The notes under the pieces: generated by a model | Told to the model about the DNA's origin: nothing | The model's database searches: none | What the model saw: the letters and a program-made list of their open reading frames with translations, nothing else | Program-made: the position numbers and the translations under genes | From: Robertmurraya sp047302285 | GTDB taxonomy: Bacteria > Bacillota > Bacilli > Bacillales > Cytobacillaceae | Direction of reading: 5' to 3' | Assembly (NCBI RefSeq): GCF_047302285.1 | Contig: NZ_CP154845.1 | Coordinates: 4,216,001-4,280,000, forward strand | DNA: 64,000 nucleotides | Part shown: in pieces, positions 44,934 through 53,599 of the stretch | Numbering within the stretch: the first letter of the stretch is position 1 | Layout of the letters: each line of letters opens with the position of its first letter

Positions 44934-46009
44934 TTGACCGCACCCGCTTTCTTCCGTTTACTTCCCATTAATAGCTTAATGCCGCCACCAATCATAAGAA
45001 TACAAACAATGGCGGTTTGGAAATAGCGATCAAACCAGTAACGAATATCGATATCAATCAATTGAGCGAGCATTGGCGAAAAGGCTGGCAGGACGATATT
45101 GCTTATCAAATAGTATAAACCGAGTAAAATGAGACCGATTCCGACCCATTTTTGATGATTAATAAAGTAGGAGATAATCGGCACATCTTCCATCTCTTCC
45201 TTACCATATCTCGAAGCTTTTTGCAGACCATCAAAAAAGCTATAGAACCAGATAATTGGGATCAGGAACAGAAAGATCCCCAATCTTAAAATATCTAAAA
45301 TATAGATAGAGAAGAGGAACGCAGCCATGAGTTGGATCCCACGTTTTTGCAAGCCAAGGTAAAGATGACCTGCCCCTGGAAAAATCGAAAGAAATGTCGC
45401 GATTGATTTGCTCTTTTTCCCATCTTCTCGTTTCATTTCTAAATCCTCTAGAATCGAGCGATCGACTAACTCTTCTCCTCTTTGCTTTTTGCTTAAAAGT
45501 TGCATCGTATCAAAGAATCCGTACACCCAAATAACCGGGAGGATTGCTAGGAAAATGAGGAATTCACTTCTTGACGTTAACACGGTAACGAAAAACACCA
45601 TAATCATCGTTCCTAGAAAACTAGTTAAGAGCGTCATTCCTCGATTCATCAACCCTAATTGAAAGTGACCTACTCCAGGAATGAAAGAAAGGACAATCGT
45701 AAAAAATCGTTCCTGCTCATTCGTTTGTACCTTCGTTGGTTGACCTTCCGATTGCACAAGACCTGTTTTATAAACTGTTTTTGGTGCCGTTATCGCGGTG
45801 TCGATAATATTGACAATGTAGAGGATAACCCCCAAAACAAAAATGACGATAGCCATTTCTTCTTGCCAAGATGACAACAAGATAAAGAACAAAATAATTA
45901 AAGCAAATTCGCCAAACATATAAGCTAATCCACGAAGAGTTTGTTTTAAGTACAGCAAACCTCCCCCCGGGAAAAAAGATAGTAAAAACGCTACAATTGG
46001 GTTTTTCAT
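44930..46009 (-). CDS. Polytopic membrane protein with three PGxGHLYLG repeats
   Basis: Membrane protein of 359 residues with about eight to nine hydrophobic segments. Three internal repeats are visible near residues 10, 109 and 206: LSFFPGGGLLYL, LSFIPGVGHFQLGLMNRG and LSIFPGAGHLYLGLQKRG. Each is followed by a further hydrophobic stretch and, in the last two, a PVIWVYGFFD / PIIWFYSFFD element. So the protein arose by triplication of a membrane unit of about 95 residues. The C-terminal part is a separate pair of segments. The start shares bases with the anti-sigma stop (TAATG). Family name unknown to me; function probably envelope stress. Confidence 0.75.
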   Translation of the reverse strand: MKNPIVAFLLSFFPGGGLLYLKQTLRGLAYMFGEFALIILFFILLSSWQEEMAIVIFVLGVILYIVNIIDTAITAPKTVYKTGLVQSEGQPTKVQTNEQERFFTIVLSFIPGVGHFQLGLMNRGMTLLTSFLGTMIMVFFVTVLTSRSEFLIFLAILPVIWVYGFFDTMQLLSKKQRGEELVDRSILEDLEMKREDGKKSKSIATFLSIFPGAGHLYLGLQKRGIQLMAAFLFSIYILDILRLGIFLFLIPIIWFYSFFDGLQKASRYGKEEMEDVPIISYFINHQKWVGIGLILLGLYYLISNIVLPAFSPMLAQLIDIDIRYWFDRYFQTAIVCILMIGGGIKLLMGSKRKKAGAVK

Positions 46010-46458
46010 TAATTGTCCGCCCCCTTATTTTTCATATGATCCATCCATGCAAATGTTTTATTAACAAGCTCTTCTGTGACAGAAGGCGTACTTTCTTTTA
46101 GCTCTGGACCTTCTACAGCATCGACATAACTAGTGATCGATTGAAAGACTCCTGACATCGTGAAAAGCAGCGTCATGGCAACAGCGAGCGCATAATGGAA
46201 AAGTGTTTTTTGATAAAAAGGACCCTTCGCTTCGGGAACGTTTTCCTTTGATTCAGACACTTGAGCCATAATCAGATTGGTAAAATCATCTTCATTCGAT
46301 AAAACAGGGAGCTCCGTTTCGACCTCATTCACTGCCTCAAGATAAAGCTCCAAACATTGGTCGCAAGTATATAAATGATCATCATACCTTTCTCGGTCTA
46401 CTTCATTTAATTCATTTTTCACGTATAGTTTCCACTCATCATACGAAATATGGTTCAT
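46009..46458 (-). CDS. Anti-sigma factor with zinc-finger domain
   Basis: Membrane-bound anti-sigma factor of 149 residues. The N-terminal ZAS-type zinc finger is seen as DDHLYTCDQCLELY (His-x3-Cys-x2-Cys). A cytoplasmic linker, one membrane segment (about 93-110) and a short extracytoplasmic tail follow. It would hold the upstream ECF sigma factor inactive until an envelope signal. The ATG at 46458, with GGAGGA upstream, overlaps the sigma stop (ATGA); the longer frame to 46479 is not needed. Confidence 0.88.
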   Translation of the reverse strand: MNHISYDEWKLYVKNELNEVDRERYDDHLYTCDQCLELYLEAVNEVETELPVLSNEDDFTNLIMAQVSESKENVPEAKGPFYQKTLFHYALAVAMTLLFTMSGVFQSITSYVDAVEGPELKESTPSVTEELVNKTFAWMDHMKNKGADN

Positions 46459-47087
46459 GAAAAATCGTCCTCCTTCCAATGCTTTTTCATCCAGAGACGG
46501 GCCCGATACAGCTTTGTTTCAATCGTTTTTACCTGAACCTGCTGTTCCTCTGCCATTTGCTGATAGCTTTTTTCAGCTATATAGAAATCGTAGATGACTC
46601 CCCGATAGTTTTCCGGAAGTTCCTCTAGTCTCTCTCTCACTAACTTTCGTCTTTCTTTGTTTATAACCTCTTCCTCCACTCGATCCTTTGTCGTTACGAG
46701 AGAGTCATAGACAAGCGATTCGACCATTTCTTCTGGCTTTCTCGCTTTTTTTCGTTTTAGATCAATCGAATGATTGACGGCAATTCGTTTCATCCATGTT
46801 TTAAAGCCTTGATTCTCATATTGGGGGAGAGAATGATAGATCTTTATAAACACTTCTTGTGTAGCATCTTCAGCATCCTTTTGATTCCGAAGCACCGCGT
46901 AGACCGTTTTGAACAACTCCGTGCGATACTTCTCAACCAGCAATCTAAATGCATGATCATTGCCACTTAATATTTTCTTAATCAGAACCTGATCCTCAAT
47001 CTCTCTCTCCCCCTTTCGAGCAGCCTCTAAACTAATAGACGACATCTTTTGGTGAACCCCTACAGCAGAAATTGATTTTTGACTCAT
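46455..47087 (-). CDS. ECF sigma factor (sigma-70 family)
   Basis: RNA polymerase sigma factor of 210 residues. Region 2 (about 45-110) reads FRLLVEKYRTELFKTVYAVL, DAEDATQEVFIKIYHSL and TWMKRIAVNHSIDLKR. Region 4 (about 145-200) reads LEELPENYRGVIYDFYI and YQQMAEEQQVQVKTIETKLY. The first 30 residues precede the usual start of region 2; an alternative ATG 14 codons in (47045) has AGGGG upstream. It heads a coupled operon with its anti-sigma factor and two membrane proteins. A 15-bp perfect inverted repeat lies just upstream, but no ECF-type promoter was confirmed by eye. Confidence 0.9.
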   Translation of the reverse strand: MSQKSISAVGVHQKMSSISLEAARKGEREIEDQVLIKKILSGNDHAFRLLVEKYRTELFKTVYAVLRNQKDAEDATQEVFIKIYHSLPQYENQGFKTWMKRIAVNHSIDLKRKKARKPEEMVESLVYDSLVTTKDRVEEEVINKERRKLVRERLEELPENYRGVIYDFYIAEKSYQQMAEEQQVQVKTIETKLYRARLWMKKHWKEDDFS

Positions 47088-47102
47088 TTTATCTCTAATT
47101 TG

Positions 47103-47144
47103 ATGAAACGGTAGGAGAAAACTCGTTTGCTCCTACCGTTTCAT
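47103..47144. repeat. 15-bp perfect inverted repeat upstream of the sigma gene
   Basis: ATGAAACGGTAGGAG and CTCCTACCGTTTCAT flank a 12-base centre, ending about 15 bases before the sigma ATG. It could be an RNA hairpin in the leader or a DNA operator. There is no T-run, so it is not a standard terminator. Confidence 0.6.
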
Positions 47145-47287
47145 TAAATCAGAGTCAAAAATCGTTCTCCCCAACAATATTGATTACTATAGCATGAAAT
47201 AATTATCTCATAAAAGACTCTCAAAATATGGTAAGATTTATGTGCGGATCTTTGTAAAAAGAGAGAACCTACTAAAAGGGGGATGTT

Positions 47288-47893
47288 ATGAACATTATCT
47301 TTTTGATCGCAGCCTATTTGATTGGCTCGATTCCGACGGCATTAATCGTTGGAAAGCTGTTTTTCAAAATAGATATCCGTGAGCATGGGAGCAATAATCC
47401 TGGAGCGACGAATACGATTCGAGTATTAGGAAAACGAGCTGGCTTAATCGTTTTAATCGTAGACGTAGGAAAAGGAGCACTTGCTGCGTCCCTTCCTATT
47501 CTATTTCATTTGGACATGGAGCCTCTTACCCTTGGATTAATTGCCGTTGTCGGACACTGCTTTCCGATTTTTGCCCACTTTAGAGGCGGAAAGGCGATCG
47601 CTACAACAGCTGGCACCTTGCTTGTTGTCAATCCGTGGATGCTGCTCATTGCCTATGTAACCTTTTTTGCTGTTATTTTCATCACGAAGTATGTCTTTCT
47701 TGGGTCAATATCTGTAGGCGTCGCGCTATTTATCTATTCTTTTTTCCAGCCGGGGACAGGATACGAACTCATCTTTTTCTTCTTTATTCTATTTTTGCTT
47801 TTCCTGCACCGGCCCAATATTCGCAATTTCCTTGCTCATAAAGAGCCGAAGGTAAATGATCAAAAGGTAAAAAATGATCGCATCAAAAAATAA
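47288..47893 (+). CDS. plsY: Glycerol-3-phosphate acyltransferase PlsY
   Basis: Membrane enzyme that transfers an acyl group from acyl-phosphate to glycerol-3-phosphate, the first step of phospholipid synthesis. The 201-residue protein has about five hydrophobic segments and the three PlsY motifs: GSIPTALIVGK followed by REHGSNNPGATNTIR, VVGHCFPIFAHFRGGKAIAT, and HRPNIRNFLAHKEPK. AGGGGGATG precedes the ATG. It is a single gene, divergent from the ECF sigma operon. Confidence 0.95.
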   Translation: MNIIFLIAAYLIGSIPTALIVGKLFFKIDIREHGSNNPGATNTIRVLGKRAGLIVLIVDVGKGALAASLPILFHLDMEPLTLGLIAVVGHCFPIFAHFRGGKAIATTAGTLLVVNPWMLLIAYVTFFAVIFITKYVFLGSISVGVALFIYSFFQPGTGYELIFFFFILFLLFLHRPNIRNFLAHKEPKVNDQKVKNDRIKK

Positions 47894-47911
47894 CGAGAGA
47901 CAGGGCAGCCC

Positions 47912-48472
47912 CTATCTCTCGTTTTTCAATTTCAAAATAATGCTATTTGCGACTGCCTGCCATAATGTTTGATCCTTCAAGTAGGTTTGCTTCACCAGCT
48001 TGAACATTTCCTTTTGTTTGTCTTGAAAATCTTCTGCATCCTTGGAAGGTAGTTTCTCCCGAAGTCCATCAACAAAGTTTTGTGCTTCTGGTGCTCTTGG
48101 ACCCCAAACTGCTTTTTCATTGCCCTCATCATCGATAAAAATAAAAATTGGAATCGAGCGTGCTGTTCCATTTGTTAAATATTGATCCATTAATTCAAGA
48201 TTGCTATCTCTTAATACAAATCGAACGTCTAAGTCCAATTCTTCTGCCATTTTCATCAAAATCGGATTGTTCATAAGAGCATCTCCGCACCAATCTTCCG
48301 TTAGGACAATGACTTTAGAAGCGACTCCTTTTAACGATTGCAGTTCCGTTTTTGCCTCTGCCTGTAACTCAAATTGCTCGTAAACCGTACTCATTTCATC
48401 CAGATTAACCTTCATTTGTCCTTTGTATTCTTCATACGTTAACCCTTTTTCAAACCAGTCTAGTAAATTCAA
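47912..48472 (-). CDS. Thioredoxin family protein with WCGD site
   Basis: Protein of 186 residues with a thioredoxin-like fold. The active-site position reads TEDWCGDALMN, so only the first Cys of the usual CxxC is present. The cis-Pro region is RSIPIFIFIDDEG. Such monothiol forms are common among uncharacterised Bacillus thioredoxin-like proteins. The open frame reaches 48490, but a TTG at 48472, nine bases after AGGAGG, is the better start. It lies downstream of gatB, after its terminator, and converges with plsY. Confidence 0.82.
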   Translation of the reverse strand: MNLLDWFEKGLTYEEYKGQMKVNLDEMSTVYEQFELQAEAKTELQSLKGVASKVIVLTEDWCGDALMNNPILMKMAEELDLDVRFVLRDSNLELMDQYLTNGTARSIPIFIFIDDEGNEKAVWGPRAPEAQNFVDGLREKLPSKDAEDFQDKQKEMFKLVKQTYLKDQTLWQAVANSIILKLKNER

Positions 48473-48490
48473 TTTGCCACTCCTCCTCAT

Positions 48491-48530
48491 AAAAAAGCTG
48501 GTAAGCCTAGCCTACCAGCACTTTTTTCGA
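48491..48530 (-). terminator. Terminator of the gatCAB operon
   Basis: On the minus strand GCTGGTAGG pairs with GCTTACCAGC (one bulge) and is followed by TTTTTTTATG. Confidence 0.8.
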
Positions 48531-48535
48531 AAAAT

Positions 48536-49972
48536 TTAACGCTTCTGAATTTCTTGTTGTAAAAGCTTGTTGACGATTTGTGGATTGGCTTGTCCTTTTG
48601 TCGCCTTCATCAATTGACCGACAAGGAATCCAATCGCTTTGTTCTTTCCATTCTTAAAGTCCTCAATCGATTGTGGGTTGTTATCTAACACTTCCGTTAC
48701 AACTTTAAGCAACTCGCCTTCGTCGGAAATTTGCACCAGTCCTTTTTCCTTGACGATTTGCTCAGCGTCGCCCCCATTTTCAACTAATTCTTTAAAAACC
48801 GTTTTGGCGATTTTTGAGGAGATCGTGCCGTCCTCAATCAGCTTGATCATGCCCGCTAAACCTTCTGGTGTTAAGGCAACATCCGCTAATTCTTTTTGCT
48901 CAGCGTTCAAGTAAGCGGAAAGTTCCCCCATGAGCCAGTTTGAAGCTTGCTTTGCATCCGCACCCGCTCCAACTGTTGCCTCAAACAAATCAGCCATTTC
49001 CTTCGTCATCGTAAGGACTCCTGCATCATATGGTGGTAATCCTAGTTCTTCGACATAGCGTTTTTTCCGTGCATCTGGAAGTTCCGGAATTTCAGCGCGG
49101 ACTCTTTCCTTCCACTCTTCATCAATATACAAGTCTAATAAATCTGGTTCAGGGAAGTAGCGATAATCATCAGAACCTTCTTTGACACGCATAAGCAACG
49201 TTTTTCCTGTCGCTTCATCAAAGCGGCGTGTTTCTTGCTCTATTTTTCCACCTGCTAGAATAACTTCCTCTTGACGCTTTTCTTCGTATTCCAAGCCTTT
49301 ACGAACAAAGTTAAAAGAGTTTAAGTTTTTCAACTCGGTTTTCGTCCCGAATTCTTCTTGCCCAACAGGACGAATCGAGATGTTAGCATCACAGCGTAAG
49401 GAACCCTCTTCCATTTTACAATCAGACACACCCGTATATTGAATAATCGATTTTAATTTTTCCAAATATGCGTATGCTTCATTTGGCGTTCGGATATCTG
49501 GCTCAGATACGATTTCAATTAACGGTGTTCCTTGACGATTGTAATCACAAAGAGAATAGCCTTGCTCATGGTTTAGCTTTCCTGCATCCTCTTCTAAATG
49601 AATTCGTGTAATTCCAATTTTCTTTTTATAGCCATCCACTTCAATTTCGATCCAGCCATGCTCACCAATTGGCTTATCAAATTGCGAGATTTGGTACGCC
49701 TTCGGATTATCTGGGTAAAAATAGTTTTTCCGATCAAATTTTGTTTCGGTGGCCACTTCACAGTTGAGTGCCATCGCTGCCTTCATCCCATAATCAACGA
49801 CTTTTTTATTTAAAACAGGCAGTACGCCAGGATAACCTAAATCGATCACCGTTGTATTCGTATTTGGTTCTGCGCCAAAATGATTGGGGCTAGAGGAAAA
49901 TATTTTTGAGTCTGTCTTTAATTCAACATGGACTTCAAGTCCGATCACCGTTTCAAATTTCACTTCTCTCAC
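48536..49972 (-). CDS. gatB: Asp/Glu-tRNA amidotransferase subunit GatB
   Basis: tRNA-binding and kinase subunit of the GatCAB complex, which converts Glu-tRNA(Gln) and Asp-tRNA(Asn) to the amide forms. The 478-residue protein begins with VIGLEVHVELKTDSKIFS and has the GatB signature DYNRQGTPLIEIVSEPDI. The C-terminal YqeY-like helical domain ends LLQQEIQKR. GAGGTGAG-type sites precede the ATG, three bases after the gatA stop. Third gene of gatC-gatA-gatB. Confidence 0.97.
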   Translation of the reverse strand: MREVKFETVIGLEVHVELKTDSKIFSSSPNHFGAEPNTNTTVIDLGYPGVLPVLNKKVVDYGMKAAMALNCEVATETKFDRKNYFYPDNPKAYQISQFDKPIGEHGWIEIEVDGYKKKIGITRIHLEEDAGKLNHEQGYSLCDYNRQGTPLIEIVSEPDIRTPNEAYAYLEKLKSIIQYTGVSDCKMEEGSLRCDANISIRPVGQEEFGTKTELKNLNSFNFVRKGLEYEEKRQEEVILAGGKIEQETRRFDEATGKTLLMRVKEGSDDYRYFPEPDLLDLYIDEEWKERVRAEIPELPDARKKRYVEELGLPPYDAGVLTMTKEMADLFEATVGAGADAKQASNWLMGELSAYLNAEQKELADVALTPEGLAGMIKLIEDGTISSKIAKTVFKELVENGGDAEQIVKEKGLVQISDEGELLKVVTEVLDNNPQSIEDFKNGKNKAIGFLVGQLMKATKGQANPQIVNKLLQQEIQKR

Positions 49973-49975
49973 CCC

Positions 49976-51433
49976 TTACAATTGTGGTTTTTGTTTATGG
50001 AAATTGGTTGCTTGTTCAAATGCATGAGCCACGCGGTATACAGTACTCTCATCAAAATGCTTTCCGATAATTTGTAAGCCCAGTGGTAATCCGTTGCTAA
50101 ATCCACATGGAACCGAGATTCCAGGTACTCCTGCAAGGTTTACAGGAATCGTTAAAATATCATTTCGATACATCGTCATCGGATCGGATGTATTTTCACC
50201 CACTTTGAAGGCTGGTGTTGGTGTTGTTGGACCGATAATCACATCATATTTTTCAAAAATATTTTCAAAGTCTTGCTTAATAAGCGTACGAACCTTTTGT
50301 GCCTTTTTATAATAAGCATCATAATAGCCGGAGCTTAAAGCAAAGGTTCCAAGCATAATCCGTCTCTTCACCTCATCACCAAAGCCTTCCGCTCTCGTAT
50401 TTTTATATAAATTCATTAATGTATCAGCATTTGGCGTACGATATCCGTATCTCACACCGTCAAAGCGTGCTAAGTTAGCAGACGCCTCAGAAGAAGATAA
50501 TAGATAATAGGTCGCTAAGGCATATTTAGAATGTGGAAGCGATACCTCTTCCCATGTTGCCCCTAATTTTTCAAGGACTTTCAACGCATCAAGAACCGAT
50601 TGTTTAACTTCTTCCTTTACTCCTTCGCCAATATATTCTTTTGGCACAGCAATTTTCAAACCTTTGACATCGCCTGTTAAAGATTGCACAAAATTAGGTA
50701 CGTCAACATTAGCAGAAGTGGAATCCATCGGATCAAGTCCTGAGATTGCTTGCAGTAAATAAGCGTTATCCTCCACCGTTCTTGTTAAAGGTCCAATTTG
50801 ATCTAGAGATGAAGCGAAAGCCACTAGGCCAAAACGTGACACTCGTCCATAGGTCGGCTTCAGTCCAACGACACCACAGAAGGATGCTGGTTGACGAATC
50901 GATCCTCCTGTATCAGATCCTAATGAAAATAGGACTTCCCCTGCTGCTACAGCTGCTGCTGAACCACCTGAAGAACCACCTGGGACGGTTTCAAGATTCC
51001 ACGGATTTTTCGTTTTTTGGTAGCCTGAATTCTCTGTTGAAGAACCCATTGCGAACTCATCCATATTTAATTTTCCAATTGTAATGGAGTCTGCCGCTTG
51101 AAGTTTTTGAATCACAGTTGCATCATAGATCGGATTAAAATTATCGAGGATTTTACTGGCACAGGTTGTCCGTAAATCGCGTGTCACAATATTATCCTTA
51201 ATCCCAATGGGCATTCCAAAGAGAAGGCCTTTTGATTCATCCGTTCCTAGCTTTTGATCCAGCACTTTTGCTTTCGTACGAGCTCTTTCTTCGTCTAATG
51301 TTAAGAAAGCCTCTACTTTATGATCGACCTGTTGAATTTGTTGATAGGACTCATTAACTAGGTCAGTAACAGATATTTCTTTTTTATGTAATTGCTCATG
51401 GAGCGCACTTAACTTCTGATCAAATAAACTCAA
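49976..51433 (-). CDS. gatA: Asp/Glu-tRNA amidotransferase subunit GatA
   Basis: Amidase subunit of GatCAB, releasing ammonia from glutamine. The 485-residue protein has the amidase-signature Ser-cisSer-Lys triad: Lys in GIKDNIVT (about 79), PGGSSGGSAAAVAAGE and SDTGGSIRQPASFCG. Full length, with GGAGGGG before the ATG. It lies 14 bases after gatC and three bases before gatB. Confidence 0.97.
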   Translation of the reverse strand: MSLFDQKLSALHEQLHKKEISVTDLVNESYQQIQQVDHKVEAFLTLDEERARTKAKVLDQKLGTDESKGLLFGMPIGIKDNIVTRDLRTTCASKILDNFNPIYDATVIQKLQAADSITIGKLNMDEFAMGSSTENSGYQKTKNPWNLETVPGGSSGGSAAAVAAGEVLFSLGSDTGGSIRQPASFCGVVGLKPTYGRVSRFGLVAFASSLDQIGPLTRTVEDNAYLLQAISGLDPMDSTSANVDVPNFVQSLTGDVKGLKIAVPKEYIGEGVKEEVKQSVLDALKVLEKLGATWEEVSLPHSKYALATYYLLSSSEASANLARFDGVRYGYRTPNADTLMNLYKNTRAEGFGDEVKRRIMLGTFALSSGYYDAYYKKAQKVRTLIKQDFENIFEKYDVIIGPTTPTPAFKVGENTSDPMTMYRNDILTIPVNLAGVPGISVPCGFSNGLPLGLQIIGKHFDESTVYRVAHAFEQATNFHKQKPQL

Positions 51434-51447
51434 TCTTTTTCCCCTCC

Positions 51448-51738
51448 TTACTCAATAATCGATGGCACTTTTATTTGTCCATTCTCATGTTCAGGTGCAT
51501 TTTTCAGAACCTCTTCTTGCGGAAGTCCTTTAGATGGAATATCCTCTCGCATCACATTCTTCATATCTAATACGTGTGAAGTGGGTTCCACATTTTCCGT
51601 ATCTACTTCATTTAAAAGTTCTGCATATGTAATAATCTCATCAAGACTTTTCTGAAATTGCTTTACTTCATCCTCTGTTACAGCCAATCTCGCTAAATGA
51701 GCTACGTGGCGAACTTCTTCCTCTGATATTCTTGACAT
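51448..51738 (-). CDS. gatC: Asp/Glu-tRNA amidotransferase subunit GatC
   Basis: Small subunit (96 residues) that wraps and stabilises GatA. Recognised by MSRISEEEVRHVAHLARL, FQKSLDEIITYAELLNEVDT and the PTSHVLDMKNVMREDI belt. The ATG at 51738 has GGAGGTGA six bases upstream; the longer frame to 51771 is not supported. It is the first gene of the operon. Confidence 0.96.
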   Translation of the reverse strand: MSRISEEEVRHVAHLARLAVTEDEVKQFQKSLDEIITYAELLNEVDTENVEPTSHVLDMKNVMREDIPSKGLPQEEVLKNAPEHENGQIKVPSIIE

Positions 51739-51901
51739 TGACGTCACCTCCATAATGTTCTTAGATCGCAACTACTATTTTCATCGTGAAAACAATCAAT
51801 ATTTTATTGAATTTTTCGTAAGTCAACAATAACTTGATAATAACAAAATTTACCGCTATAAAGCAACAGAGAGCAGGTTTTTACGACAATCCGTATATGT
51901 A

Positions 51902-51934
51902 AAAAGGATGTCCCCCATGGTGAGGACATCCTAA
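51902..51934 (-). terminator. Terminator of adhA
   Basis: On the minus strand AGGATGTCC pairs with GGACATCCT, followed by TTTTTACAT. Confidence 0.85.
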
Positions 51935-51939
51935 AAATT

Positions 51940-52980
51940 TTATATCGTGCTAGTATCAATAACAAATCGATACTTAACATCTGATGCTAGTACTCGTTCG
52001 TAAGCTTCATCAATTTGTTCCGCTGAAATCACTTCAATTTTAGGTACAATTCCATGTTCAGCGCAGAAGTTTAACATGTCTTGTGTCTCACGAATGCCAC
52101 CAATCATCGATCCAGCAAAAGAGCGACGATGACCAATTAAATTAAAGACATTAAGGGACAATGGTTCTGCTGGTGCACCGACATTGACCAAAGTACCGTC
52201 AAGAGTAAGTAGCCCCAAATAAGCATTCAAATTAATTTTTGCACTTACTGTATTAATGATTAAATCAAAGTTTCCAGCGAGTTTCTCAAATGTTTGCGGA
52301 TCACTTGTTGCGTAGTAGTGGTCTGCCCCTAAATGTAAACCGTCTTCCTTTTTCTTCAATGTTTGGGATAACACAGTCACTTCTGCTCCCATCGCATGAG
52401 CAATTTGAACTGCCATATGACCAAGACCACCCATTCCTACTATAGCCACCTTTTTACCTGGTGCCGCGCCCCAATGGTTTAATGGAGAGTATGTTGTAAT
52501 TCCTGCACAAAGTAATGGTGCTGCCTTTTCAAGCTCAATGTTATCAGGAATTTTGAGGACAAAATTTTCCTGCACAACAATATGAGTAGAATAGCCGCCT
52601 TGTGTAGGTTCACCATATTTGTCAACACCGCCGTAAGTTTGGATATTCCCTTTTAGGCAATACTGTTCCTCCCCTTTGCGACAGTTTTCACATTCACCGC
52701 AGGAATCAACCATACATCCGACCCCAACACGGTCACCGACCTTGTATTTGCTCACTTCCGCTCCTACATCGGTAACAATACCTGCAATCTCATGTCCCGG
52801 TACGAGTGGATAATTGACCGGCCCCCATTCTCCGTGTGCAGTATGGATGTCAGAATGGCAGATTCCTGCAAATTTAATTTCAATTAGAACATCGTGTAAA
52901 TCTAAATCGCGTCGTTTAATTTCAGCTACTCGAAACGATTTGTCTGGCCCATCGACAGCCCTTGCTTTAGCAGTTACCAT
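51940..52980 (-). CDS. adhA: Zinc alcohol/aldehyde dehydrogenase (AdhA/YahK type)
   Basis: NADP-type zinc alcohol dehydrogenase of 346 residues, probably reducing reactive aldehydes. Catalytic zinc ligands are in GICHSDIH and PGHEIAGIV. Four structural-zinc cysteines are in DSCGECENCRKGEEQYC. The dinucleotide fold has VGMGGLGHMAVQIA. It is divergent from a MerR-type regulator equivalent to AdhR, and its promoter has the 19-base spacer and palindrome typical of MerR activation. Thus it is likely induced by formaldehyde or methylglyoxal-type stress, as I recall for the Bacillus subtilis pair. Confidence 0.92.
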   Translation of the reverse strand: MVTAKARAVDGPDKSFRVAEIKRRDLDLHDVLIEIKFAGICHSDIHTAHGEWGPVNYPLVPGHEIAGIVTDVGAEVSKYKVGDRVGVGCMVDSCGECENCRKGEEQYCLKGNIQTYGGVDKYGEPTQGGYSTHIVVQENFVLKIPDNIELEKAAPLLCAGITTYSPLNHWGAAPGKKVAIVGMGGLGHMAVQIAHAMGAEVTVLSQTLKKKEDGLHLGADHYYATSDPQTFEKLAGNFDLIINTVSAKINLNAYLGLLTLDGTLVNVGAPAEPLSLNVFNLIGHRRSFAGSMIGGIRETQDMLNFCAEHGIVPKIEVISAEQIDEAYERVLASDVKYRFVIDTSTI

Positions 52981-53038
52981 TAATAAAACCTCCTAAGAAT
53001 ATACTAGTGTCGGTGCACTTTGTTTCTCTTACTCCATC

Positions 53039-53069
53039 ATGTTAATCCTTATAGTTAACTCTAGGTCAA
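53039..53069 (-). promoter_or_regulatory. MerR-type (AdhR) promoter/operator of adhA
   Basis: -35 TTGACC (53064-53069 complement) and -10 TAACAT (53039-53044 complement) are 19 bases apart, and the spacer holds the palindrome CCTAGAGTTAACTATAAGG. The long spacer is the hallmark of MerR-activated promoters. A second copy (TTAGAGTTAACTCAAAG, 53124-53140) precedes adhR itself. Confidence 0.85.
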
Positions 53070-53165
53070 GTGATATACTTTGAATTTTTCGAGCAAATAG
53101 CTTGATAAAATACCCTTACGTAATTAGAGTTAACTCAAAGTCTATACAGATAAAGAGAGGGATAA

Positions 53166-53582
53166 ATGTTGAAAACTTATTCAATTAGCGAAGTAGCAAA
53201 GGAATTGAATCTTACTGCTTATACGTTGCGATACTATGACAAGGAGGGACTTCTTCCTTTTGTGGAACGGGCAACTAACGGTACACGCATGTTTAAAGAA
53301 TCTGATATCGAAACTTTAAAAATCGTTGAGTGCTTGAAATCAACTGGGATGCCCATTAAGGAAATCAAGAATTTTATTGATTGGTGTGGAGAAGGAGATT
53401 CTACACTACAAAAACGTTATGACATGTTTTTGGAAAGAAAAGCTTGTGTAGAAGCACAGATGGAGGAACTCAAAAAAACGATGGCAGTGATTGAACATAA
53501 ATGTTCATACTATAATCAAGCATTGGTAGCCGGAACGGAGGATATTCATAAAAATAATATTGCTGCTTCGATAACAAAATAA
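53166..53582 (+). CDS. adhR: MerR family regulator AdhR
   Basis: MerR-type activator of 138 residues: the N-terminal HTH is SISEVAKELNLTAYTLRYYDKEGLLPF, followed by the wing, a dimerising coiled coil and a short C-terminus with a further Cys. Cys56 (KIVECLKSTGMP) sits where the aldehyde-reactive Cys of AdhR is expected, by inference. It probably activates adhA and itself through the GAGTTAACTC palindromes on both sides of the divergent promoter. GAGAGGG precedes the ATG. Confidence 0.9.
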   Translation: MLKTYSISEVAKELNLTAYTLRYYDKEGLLPFVERATNGTRMFKESDIETLKIVECLKSTGMPIKEIKNFIDWCGEGDSTLQKRYDMFLERKACVEAQMEELKKTMAVIEHKCSYYNQALVAGTEDIHKNNIAASITK

Positions 53583-53599
53583 AAAGGTGATGGAATGTA

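Noticed and set aside
51772..51939. T-box or other riboswitch before gatCAB
   Set aside because: Only the adhA terminator and AT-rich DNA are present; no specifier or T-box sequence was seen.
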